From the NCBI GenBank assembly GCA_002155895.1, contig MUMD01000094.1, forward strand, positions 1-40,869: 40,869 nucleotides of DNA, in the 5' to 3' direction. This document shows positions 17,763 through 25,774 of the stretch, one piece after another. Position numbers and translations under genes: made by a program. How positions within the stretch are numbered: position 1 is the first letter of the stretch; every line of letters starts with the position of its first letter. The stretch comes from Streptomyces rochei (GTDB lineage: Bacteria > Actinomycetota > Actinomycetes > Streptomycetales > Streptomycetaceae). The notes below the pieces were generated by a model. That model did no database searches. It was given only the letters and a program-made list of their open reading frames with translations, and was not told where the DNA came from.

Positions 17763-17777
17763 TGTGACAGATCACAC
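17763..17777 (+). promoter_or_regulatory. Candidate Crp-binding site upstream of crp
   Basis: TGTGACAGATCACAC holds GTG, six bases, then CACAC. This differs at one position from the reported S. coelicolor Crp consensus GTG(N6)GNCAC, and it resembles a contracted TGTGA...TCACA palindrome. It lies 91 bases before the crp start and about 103 bases from the nth start. Confidence 0.55.
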
Positions 17778-17867
17778 TGTTTGGACTGTCCGGCAAAATG
17801 GGCACCACGGACCCCTGGTACACCGGGGGAACAAGATCCTCTGAGCCGGTCGACAAGGAGAGAACTC

Positions 17868-18542
17868 GTGGACGACGTTCTGCGGCGCAACCCGCTCTTC
17901 GCGGCGCTCGACGACGAGCAATCCGCGGAGCTCCGCGCCTCCATGAGTGAGGTGACCCTCGCCCGGGGCGACTCGCTGTTCCACGAGGGCGACCCCGGAG
18001 ACCGCCTCTACGTGGTCACGGAAGGCAAGGTCAAGCTCCACCGCACGTCCCCCGACGGCCGCGAGAACATGCTGGCCGTGGTCGGCCCCAGCGAGCTGAT
18101 CGGCGAGCTGTCGCTCTTCGACCCGGGCCCGCGCACCGCGACCGCCACCGCGCTGACGGAGGTCAAGCTGCTCGCCCTCGGCCACGGTGACCTCCAGCCC
18201 TGGCTGAACGTCCGGCCCGAGGTGGCCACCGCCCTGCTGCGCGCCGTCGCGCGCCGCCTGCGCAAGACCAACGACGCCATGTCGGACCTGGTCTTCTCGG
18301 ACGTCCCCGGCCGTGTCGCCCGCGCCCTGCTGGACCTCTCGCGCCGCTTCGGCGTGCAGTCCGAGGAGGGCATCCACGTCGTGCACGACCTCACGCAGGA
18401 GGAGCTGGCCCAGCTGGTCGGCGCGTCCCGCGAGACGGTCAACAAGGCGCTGGCGGACTTCGCCCAGCGCGGCTGGCTCCGCCTGGAGGCCCGTGCGGTG
18501 ATCCTCCTGGACGTGGAGCGGCTCGCCAAGCGCTCCCGCTGA
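17868..18542 (+). CDS. crp: cAMP receptor protein Crp, global regulator
   Basis: Crp is a cyclic-nucleotide-binding transcription factor that in S. coelicolor affects germination, development and antibiotic production. The 224-residue product has a cNMP-binding beta-barrel (about 10-120, with the phosphate-binding segment GELSLFDPGPRTATATA), a long dimer helix, and a winged HTH in LTQEELAQLVGASRETVNK (about 168-186). The GTG at 17868 follows AAGGAG. A Crp-like site is at 17763-17777, which suggests autoregulation. It looks nearly identical to S. coelicolor Crp as I remember it (SCO3571). Confidence 0.97.
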   Translation: MDDVLRRNPLFAALDDEQSAELRASMSEVTLARGDSLFHEGDPGDRLYVVTEGKVKLHRTSPDGRENMLAVVGPSELIGELSLFDPGPRTATATALTEVKLLALGHGDLQPWLNVRPEVATALLRAVARRLRKTNDAMSDLVFSDVPGRVARALLDLSRRFGVQSEEGIHVVHDLTQEELAQLVGASRETVNKALADFAQRGWLRLEARAVILLDVERLAKRSR

Positions 18543-18603
18543 GCGCGAGCGCCCGGCCCCTGCGCGGGCAGCCGTCCAGCCGTCCCCACTCGGGCGACCG
18601 TCC

Positions 18604-19446
18604 CTACTCGGGCAGCTGGACGATGCCGTGCTCGCCCAGGTAGTCCAGCTGCGCCCGCACCGACAGCTCCGCCGCGGGCCACAGTGAGCGGTCGACGTCC
18701 GCGTACACGTGGGCGACGACCTCCTCGGGCGTCCGACAGCCGTCCTCCACCGCCGTCTCGACCTGGGCGAGGCGGTGGGCGCGATGGGCGAGGTAGAACT
18801 CGACGGCGCCCTGCGCGTCGTCCAGGACCGGCCCGTGCCCCGGAAGCACCGTGTGGACCCCGTCGTCGGTCGTGAGCGACCTGAGCCTGCGCAGGGAGTC
18901 CAGGTAGTCGCCGAGCCGCCCGTCGGGATGGGCCACCACCGTCGTGCCGCGCCCCAGCACGGTGTCGCCGGTCAGGACCGCCCGGTCGGCCGGGATGTGG
19001 AAGCACAGGGAGTCGGCCGTGTGCCCGGGGGTCGGTACGACCCTCAGTTCCAGGCCGCCCACCCCGACCACGTCACCGGCGCCCAGTCCCTCGTCGCCCA
19101 GCCGCAGCGCCGGGTCCAGGGCCCGCACGTTCGTCCGCGTCAGCTCGGCGAAGCGCGCGGCGCCGTCCGCGTGGTCCGGGTGACCGTGCGTCAGCAGGGT
19201 CAGGGCGACGCGCTTGCCCGCCCGCTCGGCCGTGTCGATCACGCGCCGGAGGTGCGTCTCGTCCAACGGGCCCGGGTCCACCACCACGGCCAGGTCGGAG
19301 TCGGGCTCGGCGAGGATCCAGGTGTTCGTGCCGTCCAGGGTCATCGCGGAGGCGTTGGGCGCCAGGACGTTCACCGCGCGCGCGGTGGCGGGCCCCGACA
19401 GGACACCGCCCCTCGGCCGGCCCGGCAGTGCTGCTGCGTCCGTCAT
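18604..19446 (-). CDS. Metallo-beta-lactamase-fold hydrolase (LACTB2-like)
   Basis: This 280-residue metallo-hydrolase has the binuclear zinc motif THGHPDH (H87, H89, D91, H92). Further ligands are in PTPGHTADS, TGDTVLG and LPGHGP. The C-terminal helical domain, with ELSVRAQLDYL, resembles that of LACTB2 and related RNase/thioesterase-like proteins, but the substrate cannot be told from sequence. The ATG at 19446 overlaps the stop of the upstream Nudix gene (ATGA), so the pair is translationally coupled. It is convergent with crp, with 61 bases between their stop codons. Confidence 0.88.
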   Translation of the reverse strand: MTDAAALPGRPRGGVLSGPATARAVNVLAPNASAMTLDGTNTWILAEPDSDLAVVVDPGPLDETHLRRVIDTAERAGKRVALTLLTHGHPDHADGAARFAELTRTNVRALDPALRLGDEGLGAGDVVGVGGLELRVVPTPGHTADSLCFHIPADRAVLTGDTVLGRGTTVVAHPDGRLGDYLDSLRRLRSLTTDDGVHTVLPGHGPVLDDAQGAVEFYLAHRAHRLAQVETAVEDGCRTPEEVVAHVYADVDRSLWPAAELSVRAQLDYLGEHGIVQLPE

Positions 19447-20447
19447 GCGGGGGCTCCCGGGGTCGGGTCGGAGGGTGTCACCGGCGACACCGGTGCCGTG
19501 TGCGGCGCTGTGCTCGGTGTCGCGTTCGAGGCGGTGTGCGGCGCTGTGCTCGGTGTCGCGTTCGAGGCCGTGTGCGGGACGTGCTTGGTGAACTCGTCGT
19601 GCCCCGGCCAGGAGAGCACGATCTCCTCGCCGTCCAGCCGCGCCCGCGCCAGGACCGGCGTCATGTCGCGGCCCGGGGCCGAGGCGAGCGCCCCGGCCGC
19701 CGTCGCGCACTCCGCCAGGCCGCGCAGGGTCGCGATGGTCGGCGGCATCATCAGCAGTTCGCCCCGGTCGTACCCGGCGGCCGCGTCGGCCGGGGTGATC
19801 CAGACGGTGCGGTCGGCCTCCGTGGAGGCGTTGCGGGTGCGCTGGCCCTCGGGCAGGGCGGCCACGAAGAACCACGTGTCGTAGCGGCGGGACTCGAACT
19901 CCGGGGTGATCCACCGGGCCCAGGCGCCCAGCAGGTCGGAGCGCAGGACGAGGCCCCGGCGGTCCAGGAATTCCGCGAAGGACAGCTCACGGGCGACCAG
20001 GGCGGCCCGGTCGGCCTCCCAGTCGGCGCCGGTCGTGTCGCCGACCACCGAGTCGCCGGTCGGGCCGGCCAGCAGCACGCCGGCCTCCTCGAAGGTCTCC
20101 CGCACGGCCGCGCAGACGATCGCCTGGGCGCCCGCCTCGTCGACGCCGAGCCGGTCCGCCCACCACGCGCGCGCGGGGCCCGCCCAGCCGACGTCACGGT
20201 CGTCGTCGCGCGGGTCGACACCGCCGCCCGGATAGGCGTACGCACCCCCGGCGAACGCCATGGAGGTGCGGCGGCGCAGCATGTGGACGGCCGGACCGGT
20301 GGCGGTGTCCTTCAGGAGCATCACCGTGGCCGCGCGCTTGGGGGCGACCGGCGTGAGGGTGCCGGCCGCCAGCGCGCGGATGCGGTCCGGCCACTCCGGT
20401 GGATACCACTGGCCGTTCGCCTGCTCGTTCGCCTGACCGTTCGCCAT
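19443..20447 (-). CDS. Nudix-family hydrolase with repeat-bearing C-terminal tail
   Basis: This is a 334-residue Nudix-superfamily protein of the NUDT19-like type. The core has AYAYPGGGVDPRD (about 69-81) and the helix AVRETFEEAGVLL, giving the Nudix RExxEE-like metal site, here RETFEEAG. Another conserved stretch is WITPEFESRRYDTWFF, typical of this subfamily. The last ~40 residues form a Thr/Pro/Ala tail with a 12-residue unit (HTASNATPSTAP) in two exact copies plus a partial third, encoded by a 36-bp tandem repeat. The ATG at 20447 has TAGCCT (20454-20459 on the minus strand) exactly 6 nt upstream, a leaderless start. Human NUDT19 acts on CoA esters; the substrate here is unknown. Confidence 0.87.
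   Translation of the reverse strand: MANGQANEQANGQWYPPEWPDRIRALAAGTLTPVAPKRAATVMLLKDTATGPAVHMLRRRTSMAFAGGAYAYPGGGVDPRDDDRDVGWAGPARAWWADRLGVDEAGAQAIVCAAVRETFEEAGVLLAGPTGDSVVGDTTGADWEADRAALVARELSFAEFLDRRGLVLRSDLLGAWARWITPEFESRRYDTWFFVAALPEGQRTRNASTEADRTVWITPADAAAGYDRGELLMMPPTIATLRGLAECATAAGALASAPGRDMTPVLARARLDGEEIVLSWPGHDEFTKHVPHTASNATPSTAPHTASNATPSTAPHTAPVSPVTPSDPTPGAPA
19498..19578. repeat. 36-bp tandem direct repeat within the Nudix gene
   Basis: Unit 1 (19498-19533) and unit 2 (19534-19569) differ by one base at the end, and a 9-bp partial unit follows. The unit length is a multiple of three, so copy-number change would not break the reading frame. Confidence 0.92.
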
Positions 20448-20506
20448 GGGCGGAGGCTATCCGGTGACGGGCGGATGTTCGAGTGGTCCCCGGGGCAGGG
20501 CGGGCG

Positions 20507-21520
20507 TCAGCCGGGAAGGCCGGCCAGCCACTCGGTGAGCAGCCGGTTCGTCTCCTCGGGCCGCTCCTGCTGGAGCCAGTGGCCGCAGCCGTCGAGGAGG
20601 TGCGAGGCGGACAGGCCGGGGAGGGTGTCGGAGTACGCCTCGATCGCGTCGGACAGCCAGGTGGTGGAGGCGTCCATGCCGCCACCCAGGAAGAGGGACG
20701 GCTGGGTGATCGGGGCACCCCGGTGAGCGGCCAGGTCGGCCCAGTCGCGGTCCATGTTGCGATAGCGGTTGAGGGCACCGGTCAGACCGGTGCGCTCGAA
20801 CTCCCCCGCGTACACGTCCAGCTCCTCCTCGCTCAGCCAGGAGGGCAGCCGCCCGTGGGCCGGGAACCGCTCGCGCAGCGTGCCGCCGGGGGCGACGAAG
20901 TGCGGGTCGGGCGCCTCGGGGCCGGGCATCGTGTCGGCGGACAGGGCGGAGTAGAAACCGGCGAGCCAGCCGCGTACGTCCGGCTCGATCTCCGCCTCGG
21001 CCCGGCCGGGCTCCTGGAAGTAGGAGACGTAGAACTCCTGCCCGGCGAACGGCCCGGCGGGGTCGCTCATCCCGGCGAAGACCTCGCTCGGCCGCGGACC
21101 GCCCGGCGGGGTGTACGGCACGCTGAGCAGGCCCACCGCGCGGAACACGTCGGGCCGCAGCAGCGCGGAGTGCGCGGCGACGGTCGCGCCCCAGTCGTGG
21201 CCGACGACCACCGCGGACCGCTCCCCCAGGGCCTCGACCACGGCGACGTTGTCCGCCACCAGGTCGAGCATCCGGTACGCCTCGACCGCCTGCGGCCGGG
21301 AGGAACGCCCGTAGCCGCGTACGTCGACGGCGACCGCGCGGTAGCCGGCGGCGGCGAGCGCGGGGAGCTGGCGGCGCCAGGAGTACCAGGACTCCGGGAA
21401 GCCGTGGACGAGCAGGACGAGCGGCCCGCTGCCCTGTTCCACCAGGTGGATCCGGCCGGCCGGGGACGGCACCAGACGGTGGACGGGACGGTGACGGTCG
21501 GTCGCGGACGTCTGCGGCAT
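20507..21520 (-). CDS. Epoxide hydrolase (alpha/beta hydrolase fold)
   Basis: This 337-residue protein fits soluble epoxide hydrolases well. It has the oxyanion motif HGFPESWYSW (39-48), the nucleophile elbow VGHDWGATVA with D109, cap-domain tyrosines expected to hold the epoxide oxygen, and the base histidine in DGCGHWLQQE. The likely reaction is hydrolysis of an epoxide to a diol. The start is set by the ideal ribosome site AGGAGG directly ahead of the ATG at 21520, so upstream in-frame extensions to 21742 are rejected. It ends 59 bases before the Nudix start. Confidence 0.9.
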   Translation of the reverse strand: MPQTSATDRHRPVHRLVPSPAGRIHLVEQGSGPLVLLVHGFPESWYSWRRQLPALAAAGYRAVAVDVRGYGRSSRPQAVEAYRMLDLVADNVAVVEALGERSAVVVGHDWGATVAAHSALLRPDVFRAVGLLSVPYTPPGGPRPSEVFAGMSDPAGPFAGQEFYVSYFQEPGRAEAEIEPDVRGWLAGFYSALSADTMPGPEAPDPHFVAPGGTLRERFPAHGRLPSWLSEEELDVYAGEFERTGLTGALNRYRNMDRDWADLAAHRGAPITQPSLFLGGGMDASTTWLSDAIEAYSDTLPGLSASHLLDGCGHWLQQERPEETNRLLTEWLAGLPG

Positions 21521-21764
21521 GGTTCCTCCTGGCGCGTGCGGTCGGTCGGCGCCGGGCGGGGACGGGACCCGCGTCGGGCCGGTCCCGGCACCGCCCGGCA
21601 CCGGGACCGATCCTGCGGCGCCGCGCGCGGGGAAGGCGAGGTTTGTTGCCGGGCCGGCAAAGCGCCGACGACCGCGCCGGTGCGCCGTGCCGAGGGGCGG
21701 CCCGCAGCCGCAGCCCCGCGCCCTGCGCCTCCGGCAGCCCACCGATCACCGACGCGGTGGTGCC

Positions 21765-22232
21765 CTACGCCTCGGTCAGCTCGACCTGGACCTCGACCTC
21801 GACCGGCGCGTCCAGCGGCAGGACCGCCACGCCGACCGCGCTGCGGGCGTGGACGCCCTTGTCGCCCAGGACCTCGCCGAGCAGCTCGCTGGCGCCGTTG
21901 ATCACGCCGGGCTGGCCGGTGAAGTCGCTCGCGGAGGCGACGAAGCCGACGACCTTCACGACACGCGCGACGCGGTCCAGGTCGCCGGCGACGGACTTGA
22001 CGGCGGCCAGGGCGTTCAGCGCGCAGGTGCGGGCCAGCTCCTTGGCCTCCTCCGGCGTGACCTCGCCGCCCACCTTGCCGGTGACCGCGAGCTTGCCGTC
22101 GATCATCGGGAGCTGGCCGGAGGTGTAGACGTACGGCCCGGACCGCACGGCCGGCTGATAGGCGGCCAGCGGCGGGACCACCTCGGGCAGCGTCAGACCC
22201 AGCTCGGCCAGCTTGGCCTCGACGGCGCTCAC
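21765..22232 (-). CDS. Rid-family (YjgF/YER057c/UK114) protein lacking the catalytic arginine
   Basis: This 155-residue protein has the Rid fold (YjgF_like_2 type). RidA enzymes hydrolyse reactive enamines and imines using an arginine, R105 in E. coli, in the context ARSCVEVARLP. The equivalent stretch here, ARSAVGVAVLP (129-139), has valine at that place (V137). Imine deaminase activity of the classic kind is therefore not expected, and it belongs with the non-RidA Rid subfamilies whose roles are unsettled. The GTG at 22232 overlaps the upstream stop codon by 4 bases (GTGA), so it is coupled to the DUF4177 gene. Confidence 0.87.
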   Translation of the reverse strand: MSAVEAKLAELGLTLPEVVPPLAAYQPAVRSGPYVYTSGQLPMIDGKLAVTGKVGGEVTPEEAKELARTCALNALAAVKSVAGDLDRVARVVKVVGFVASASDFTGQPGVINGASELLGEVLGDKGVHARSAVGVAVLPLDAPVEVEVQVELTEA

Positions 22233-22390
22233 GCCTGCTTCTCCCGCTTCAGGTAGGCCACGAGCTGCTCGGGGTTGTTCGGCCCGGGCACGACCTGGAC
22301 GAGCTCCCAGCCGTCCTCGCCCCAGGTGTCCAGAATCTGCTTCGTGGCGTGGACGAGCAGCGGCACGGTTGCGTATTCCCACTTGGTCAT
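22229..22390 (-). CDS. Small DUF4177-like protein
   Basis: A 53-residue soluble protein starting MTKWEYATVPLL and containing DTWGEDGWELVQV, which matches the DUF4177 pattern. No function is established. A leaderless promoter is likely: TAGAGT (22398-22403 on the minus strand) stands 7 nt before the ATG at 22390. It is the first gene of a coupled pair with the Rid-family gene, and divergent from the first ArsA-like ATPase. Confidence 0.87.
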   Translation of the reverse strand: MTKWEYATVPLLVHATKQILDTWGEDGWELVQVVPGPNNPEQLVAYLKREKQA

Positions 22391-22488
22391 GTGGCCGACT
22401 CTAGCCGTTGCCCGGCCGCCCTCCGGCACCGCTGCGGCGGCCGGCCGGCGCCCCGGAGGACGTCGATCCGCACGAGATCCGTACGACG

Positions 22489-22497
22489 TTGTCCACA
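22489..22497 (+). other. DnaA-box 9-mer in an intergenic region
   Basis: A perfect TTGTCCACA, the Streptomyces DnaA-box consensus, lies between the divergent DUF4177 and ArsA-like genes. Matching 9-mers occur at 2730-2738 (plus) and 1106-1114 (minus). Confidence 0.5.
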
Positions 22498-22540
22498 GCC
22501 TCCGGCGTACTCGGCGCGCGGACTGGTTACGCTCGAATAC

Positions 22541-23518
22541 GTGAGCAGGCTCCAGGTCGTCAGTGGCAAGGGCGGAACCGGCAAGACCACGGTGGCCGCG
22601 GCCCTCGCGCTGGCCCTGGCCACCGAGGGGAAGCGCGCGCTTCTCGTCGAGGTCGAGGGTCGCCAGGGCATCGCGCAGCTCTTCGAAACGGAGGCGCTGC
22701 CTTACGAGGAGCGGAAGATCGCCGTCGCTCCCGGGGGCGGGGAGGTGTACGCCCTCGCCATCGACCCCGAACTGGCCCTGCTGGACTACCTCCAGATGTT
22801 CTACAAGCTGGGCAGCGCCGGCCGGGCCCTGAAGAAGCTCGGCGCCATCGACTTCGCGACCACCATCGCGCCCGGGGTCCGGGACGTCCTGCTGACCGGC
22901 AAGGCGTGCGAGGCGGTGCGGCGCAAGGACAGGAGCGGACGCTTCGTCTACGACTACGTCGTCATGGACGCCCCGCCGACCGGACGCATCACCCGCTTCC
23001 TCAACGTCAACGACGAGGTGGCCGGGCTCGCGAAGGTGGGCCCGATACACAATCAGGCGCAGGCGGTGATGCGGGTGCTGAAGTCGCGGGAGACCGCCGT
23101 GCACCTGGTGACGCTGCTGGAGGAGATGCCGGTCCAGGAGACCGCGGACGGCATCGCCGAGCTGCGGGCGGCGCGGCTCCCGGTGGGGCGGGTCATCGTC
23201 AACATGGTCCGGCCGGCGGTGCTGGACGCCGCCGACCTGGACCTCGTACGCGACACACCGCGGGCGGCACTGGCCCGTTCCCTGTCCGGTGCCGGGCTCG
23301 GCGGGGCGCGGCGCGGCGGGCACGCCGAGCGGCTGGTGGACCCGCTGCTGGCGCAGGCCGAGGAGTACGCCGAGCGGTACGCGCTGGAGGAGGAGCAGCG
23401 GGCCGTCCTGACCGATCTCGGCCTGCCGCTGCACGAACTGCCGTTGTTCGCCGAGGGCATGGACCTGGCGGGCCTGTACGAACTGGCCACCGAGCTGCGG
23501 AAGCAGGGGATCGCATGA
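22541..23518 (+). CDS. ArsA/Get3-like ATPase, first of a pair
   Basis: This 325-residue ArsA-family (anion-transporting ATPase) protein has the deviant Walker A LQVVSGKGGTGKTT at 4-17, the Walker A' region LLVEVEGRQG in which the usual Asp is Glu, and the Walker B-like VVMDAPPTG. It lacks arsenic-binding cysteines of ArsA, and no ars genes are near, so arsenite pumping is unlikely. The start GTG at 22541 has TACGCT (22528-22533) 7 nt upstream, a leaderless layout. Its stop overlaps the ATG of the second ATPase. The two may form a heterodimer, since ArsA has two such halves. The S. coelicolor pair is, from memory, SCO3577-SCO3578, next to wblA. Confidence 0.9.
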   Translation: MSRLQVVSGKGGTGKTTVAAALALALATEGKRALLVEVEGRQGIAQLFETEALPYEERKIAVAPGGGEVYALAIDPELALLDYLQMFYKLGSAGRALKKLGAIDFATTIAPGVRDVLLTGKACEAVRRKDRSGRFVYDYVVMDAPPTGRITRFLNVNDEVAGLAKVGPIHNQAQAVMRVLKSRETAVHLVTLLEEMPVQETADGIAELRAARLPVGRVIVNMVRPAVLDAADLDLVRDTPRAALARSLSGAGLGGARRGGHAERLVDPLLAQAEEYAERYALEEEQRAVLTDLGLPLHELPLFAEGMDLAGLYELATELRKQGIA

Positions 23519-24894
23519 GCCCGAGCCCGGACCCGGCCGCGCGCCACCAGGAGGGCGCGCGGCATCTGTCCCCCGCGCGGGTGCTCGACGTCGACCCGCT
23601 GCTGGAGGACCCGAAGACCCGCATCGTGGTGTGCTGCGGCTCCGGCGGGGTCGGCAAGACGACCACGGCGGCGGCCCTGGGCCTGCGCGCGGCCGAGCGC
23701 GGCCGCAAGGTGGTCGTCCTCACCATCGACCCGGCCCGGCGGCTCGCCCAGTCGATGGGCATCGACTCGCTGGACAACACCCCGCGCCGGGTCAAGGGCG
23801 TCGACGACTCGGCGGGCGGCGAGCTGCACGCCATGATGCTCGACATGAAGCGCACCTTCGACGAGATCGTCGAGGCGCACGCGGATCCCGACCGAGCGGC
23901 GGCGATCCTGGGCAACCCCTTCTACCAGTCGCTCTCGGCGGGCTTCGCGGGCACGCAGGAGTACATGGCGATGGAGAAGCTGGGGCAGCTGCGGGCCCGG
24001 GACGACTGGGACCTCATCGTCGTGGACACCCCGCCGTCCCGTTCGGCGCTGGACTTCCTGGACGCCCCCAAGCGTCTCGGTTCCTTCCTGGACGGCAAGC
24101 TGATCCGCGTCCTGCTGGCCCCGGCGAAGGTCGGCGGACGCGCCGGCATGAAGTTCCTGAACGTCGGGATGTCGATGATGACCGGCGTCCTGGGGAAGGT
24201 GCTGGGCGGGCAGTTCCTGAAGGACGTGCAGACCTTCGTGGCCGCGATGGACTCGATGTTCGGCGGCTTCCGCACCCGCGCGGACGCCACGTACAAGCTG
24301 CTGCAGGCGCCCGGGACGGCGTTCCTGGTGGTCGCGGCCCCGGAGCGGGACGCCCTGCGCGAGGCCGCGTACTTCGTGGAGCGGCTGGCCGCCGAGGACA
24401 TGCCGCTCGCGGGTCTGGTGCTCAACCGGGTCCACGGCAGCGGCGCCGACCGGCTGTCGGCCGAGCGGGCGCTCGCCGCCGCGGAAAATCTTGAGGATCC
24501 CCGCATTGTGGATCAGGACGACGGGAAAGCTGGACTTCGTAACTCCCCCGACACACAAGACAGTTCAGGCTCTCCCGAGTCCGCTCCCGAGGAACCCGAG
24601 GCTTCCCGGCCCACCGAGACGTCCCAGCGCACCGAGGCTCCCGGCACCGCGGAGGACACGCCGGAGCGGTCCGCCGACCGGCTCGCCGCGGGTCTGCTGC
24701 GGCTGCACGCGGAGCGCATGCACCTGCTCGCCCGCGAGCAGCGCACGCGGGACCGCTTCACCGCGCGTCATCCCGAGGTGGCGGTCACCGAAGTGGCCGC
24801 GCTCCCCGGCGACGTGCACGACCTCGCGGGGCTGCGGGACATCGGGGCCCGTCTCGCGGCGGGCCGTCCGGAGCTGCCCGAGCCGGGCGCCTGA
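23515..24894 (+). CDS. ArsA/Get3-like ATPase, second of a pair, with a disordered insertion
   Basis: This 459-residue partner has a full deviant Walker A (CCGSGGVGKTTTAA, about 41-54), the A' motif LTIDPARRLAQ and Walker B VVDTPPSRSALDFL, all typical of Get3/ArsA. The ATG overlaps the previous stop by 4 bases. An insertion of roughly 325-385 is rich in Ser, Pro, Glu, Thr and Asp. Its first ~33 codons (24484-24581) use far more A/T-ending codons than the rest of the gene, for example AAT, CTT, ATT and CGT. After it, the C-terminal part (LRLHAERMHLLAREQRTRDRF) returns to family-like sequence. Four imperfect 13-bp repeats span the stop codon. Function unknown; close linkage to wblA suggests a developmental or membrane-protein-handling role. 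Confidence 0.9.
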   Translation: MSPSPDPAARHQEGARHLSPARVLDVDPLLEDPKTRIVVCCGSGGVGKTTTAAALGLRAAERGRKVVVLTIDPARRLAQSMGIDSLDNTPRRVKGVDDSAGGELHAMMLDMKRTFDEIVEAHADPDRAAAILGNPFYQSLSAGFAGTQEYMAMEKLGQLRARDDWDLIVVDTPPSRSALDFLDAPKRLGSFLDGKLIRVLLAPAKVGGRAGMKFLNVGMSMMTGVLGKVLGGQFLKDVQTFVAAMDSMFGGFRTRADATYKLLQAPGTAFLVVAAPERDALREAAYFVERLAAEDMPLAGLVLNRVHGSGADRLSAERALAAAENLEDPRIVDQDDGKAGLRNSPDTQDSSGSPESAPEEPEASRPTETSQRTEAPGTAEDTPERSADRLAAGLLRLHAERMHLLAREQRTRDRFTARHPEVAVTEVAALPGDVHDLAGLRDIGARLAAGRPELPEPGA

Positions 24895-24936
24895 TCCGGG
24901 CGCCTGATCCGAGCGCCCGAGCCGAGGGCCTGAGCC
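24885..24936. repeat. Four imperfect 13-bp tandem repeats across a stop codon
   Basis: Units at 24885-24897, 24898-24910 (identical, gggcgcctgatcc), 24911-24923 and 24924-24936 (diverged) run through the last codons of the ATPase gene into the gap before wblA. They look like a local duplication. Confidence 0.75.
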
Positions 24937-24975
24937 GGCCTGGGCACCCGCGGCCGAGGGGGCGTCCTGCCCCGC

Positions 24976-25314
24976 TCAGCCCACGGCCGCGTAGTTCTCG
25001 TAGACCTCTTCGTCGTCGAGGGGCACGATGCCGGCCCCTCGCTCGTACTCCGTCCGCGCCGTCTCCAGGAGCCGGCGCCAGGAGGTCACGGTGGGCCGCC
25101 GGCGCAGCAGTGCGCGGCGCTCCCTCTCCGTCATGCCTCCCCACACGCCGAACTCGACGCGGTTGTCGAGCGCGTCGGCCAGGCACTCGGTCCGCACCGG
25201 ACATCCGGTGCACACCGCCTTGGCCCTGTTCTGCGCTGCTCCTTGAACGAACAGTTCGTCCGGATCGGTAGTGCGGCAGGCGGCCTGCGCACTCCAGTCG
25301 GTTACCCAGCCCAT
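24976..25314 (-). CDS. wblA: WhiB-like regulator WblA
   Basis: WblA is a 4Fe-4S WhiB-family regulator needed for proper sporulation and a known down-regulator of antibiotic production in Streptomyces. The 112-residue reading has the four cluster cysteines C13, C35, C38 and C44 (C-x21-C-x2-C-x5-C), the G(V/I)WGG turn at 56-60, and a basic DNA-binding tail (RERRALLRRRP). The ATG at 25314 was chosen by similarity to the known ~112-residue WblA; in-frame GTG 25371 or ATG 25365 would add about 17-19 residues and cannot be excluded. A perfect AdpA-consensus site lies 125 bases upstream (25439-25448). It is convergent with the ATPase pair and divergent from the PBP gene. Confidence 0.96.
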   Translation of the reverse strand: MGWVTDWSAQAACRTTDPDELFVQGAAQNRAKAVCTGCPVRTECLADALDNRVEFGVWGGMTERERRALLRRRPTVTSWRRLLETARTEYERGAGIVPLDDEEVYENYAAVG

Positions 25315-25774
25315 ACCGGCGCCGTCCTCTCCCGAATCGAGGCTCCCCCACGGCGGCAGCGGCATATTCACCGCCGCCAGTTGAGGACGTTACGGAAGGT
25401 GGGCACAGCGCAACACCCCCTTCGGGCCCAATCTTGAATGGCCCGAACGGACTATGGGTAAGCGGCAGATCACCCGGGGGAGTGAGCTGGCGACATGCGT
25501 GATTATCCCGGCATACGGGTCATTCTTGCTGCGCCACAACGGACACCGATTGACACACGAGGCGGATTCGGACACGCACCCCCCACGCCGTGACGCACGC
25601 CGGTACACACCAACGCGCCCCCCAGCGGGGCCCCTCGGAAGAAAGTCGAGTGGATCCGGAACGATTCGGGGTCGCCGGACGTATTGATACGTGGCCTCAC
25701 TGCTGTGACAGTTGAGTGCAGCTTAGGCCAAGGCATATACGCGTGTCCGGCGAATGAGAACGTAGGCTGCCTCC
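25315..25774. other. Divergent wblA / PBP promoter region
   Basis: This 460-base gap is richer in A/T around 25430-25560. It holds an AdpA-consensus match (25439-25448) on the wblA side and a leaderless -10 TAGGCT (25763-25768) directly before the PBP gene. I see no convincing gene in it. Confidence 0.7.
25439..25448 (+). promoter_or_regulatory. AdpA consensus site upstream of wblA
   Basis: TGGCCCGAAC matches the AdpA consensus TGGCSNGWWY at every position. AdpA has been reported to repress wblA in S. coelicolor. The site is 125 bases ahead of the wblA ATG. Confidence 0.6.
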
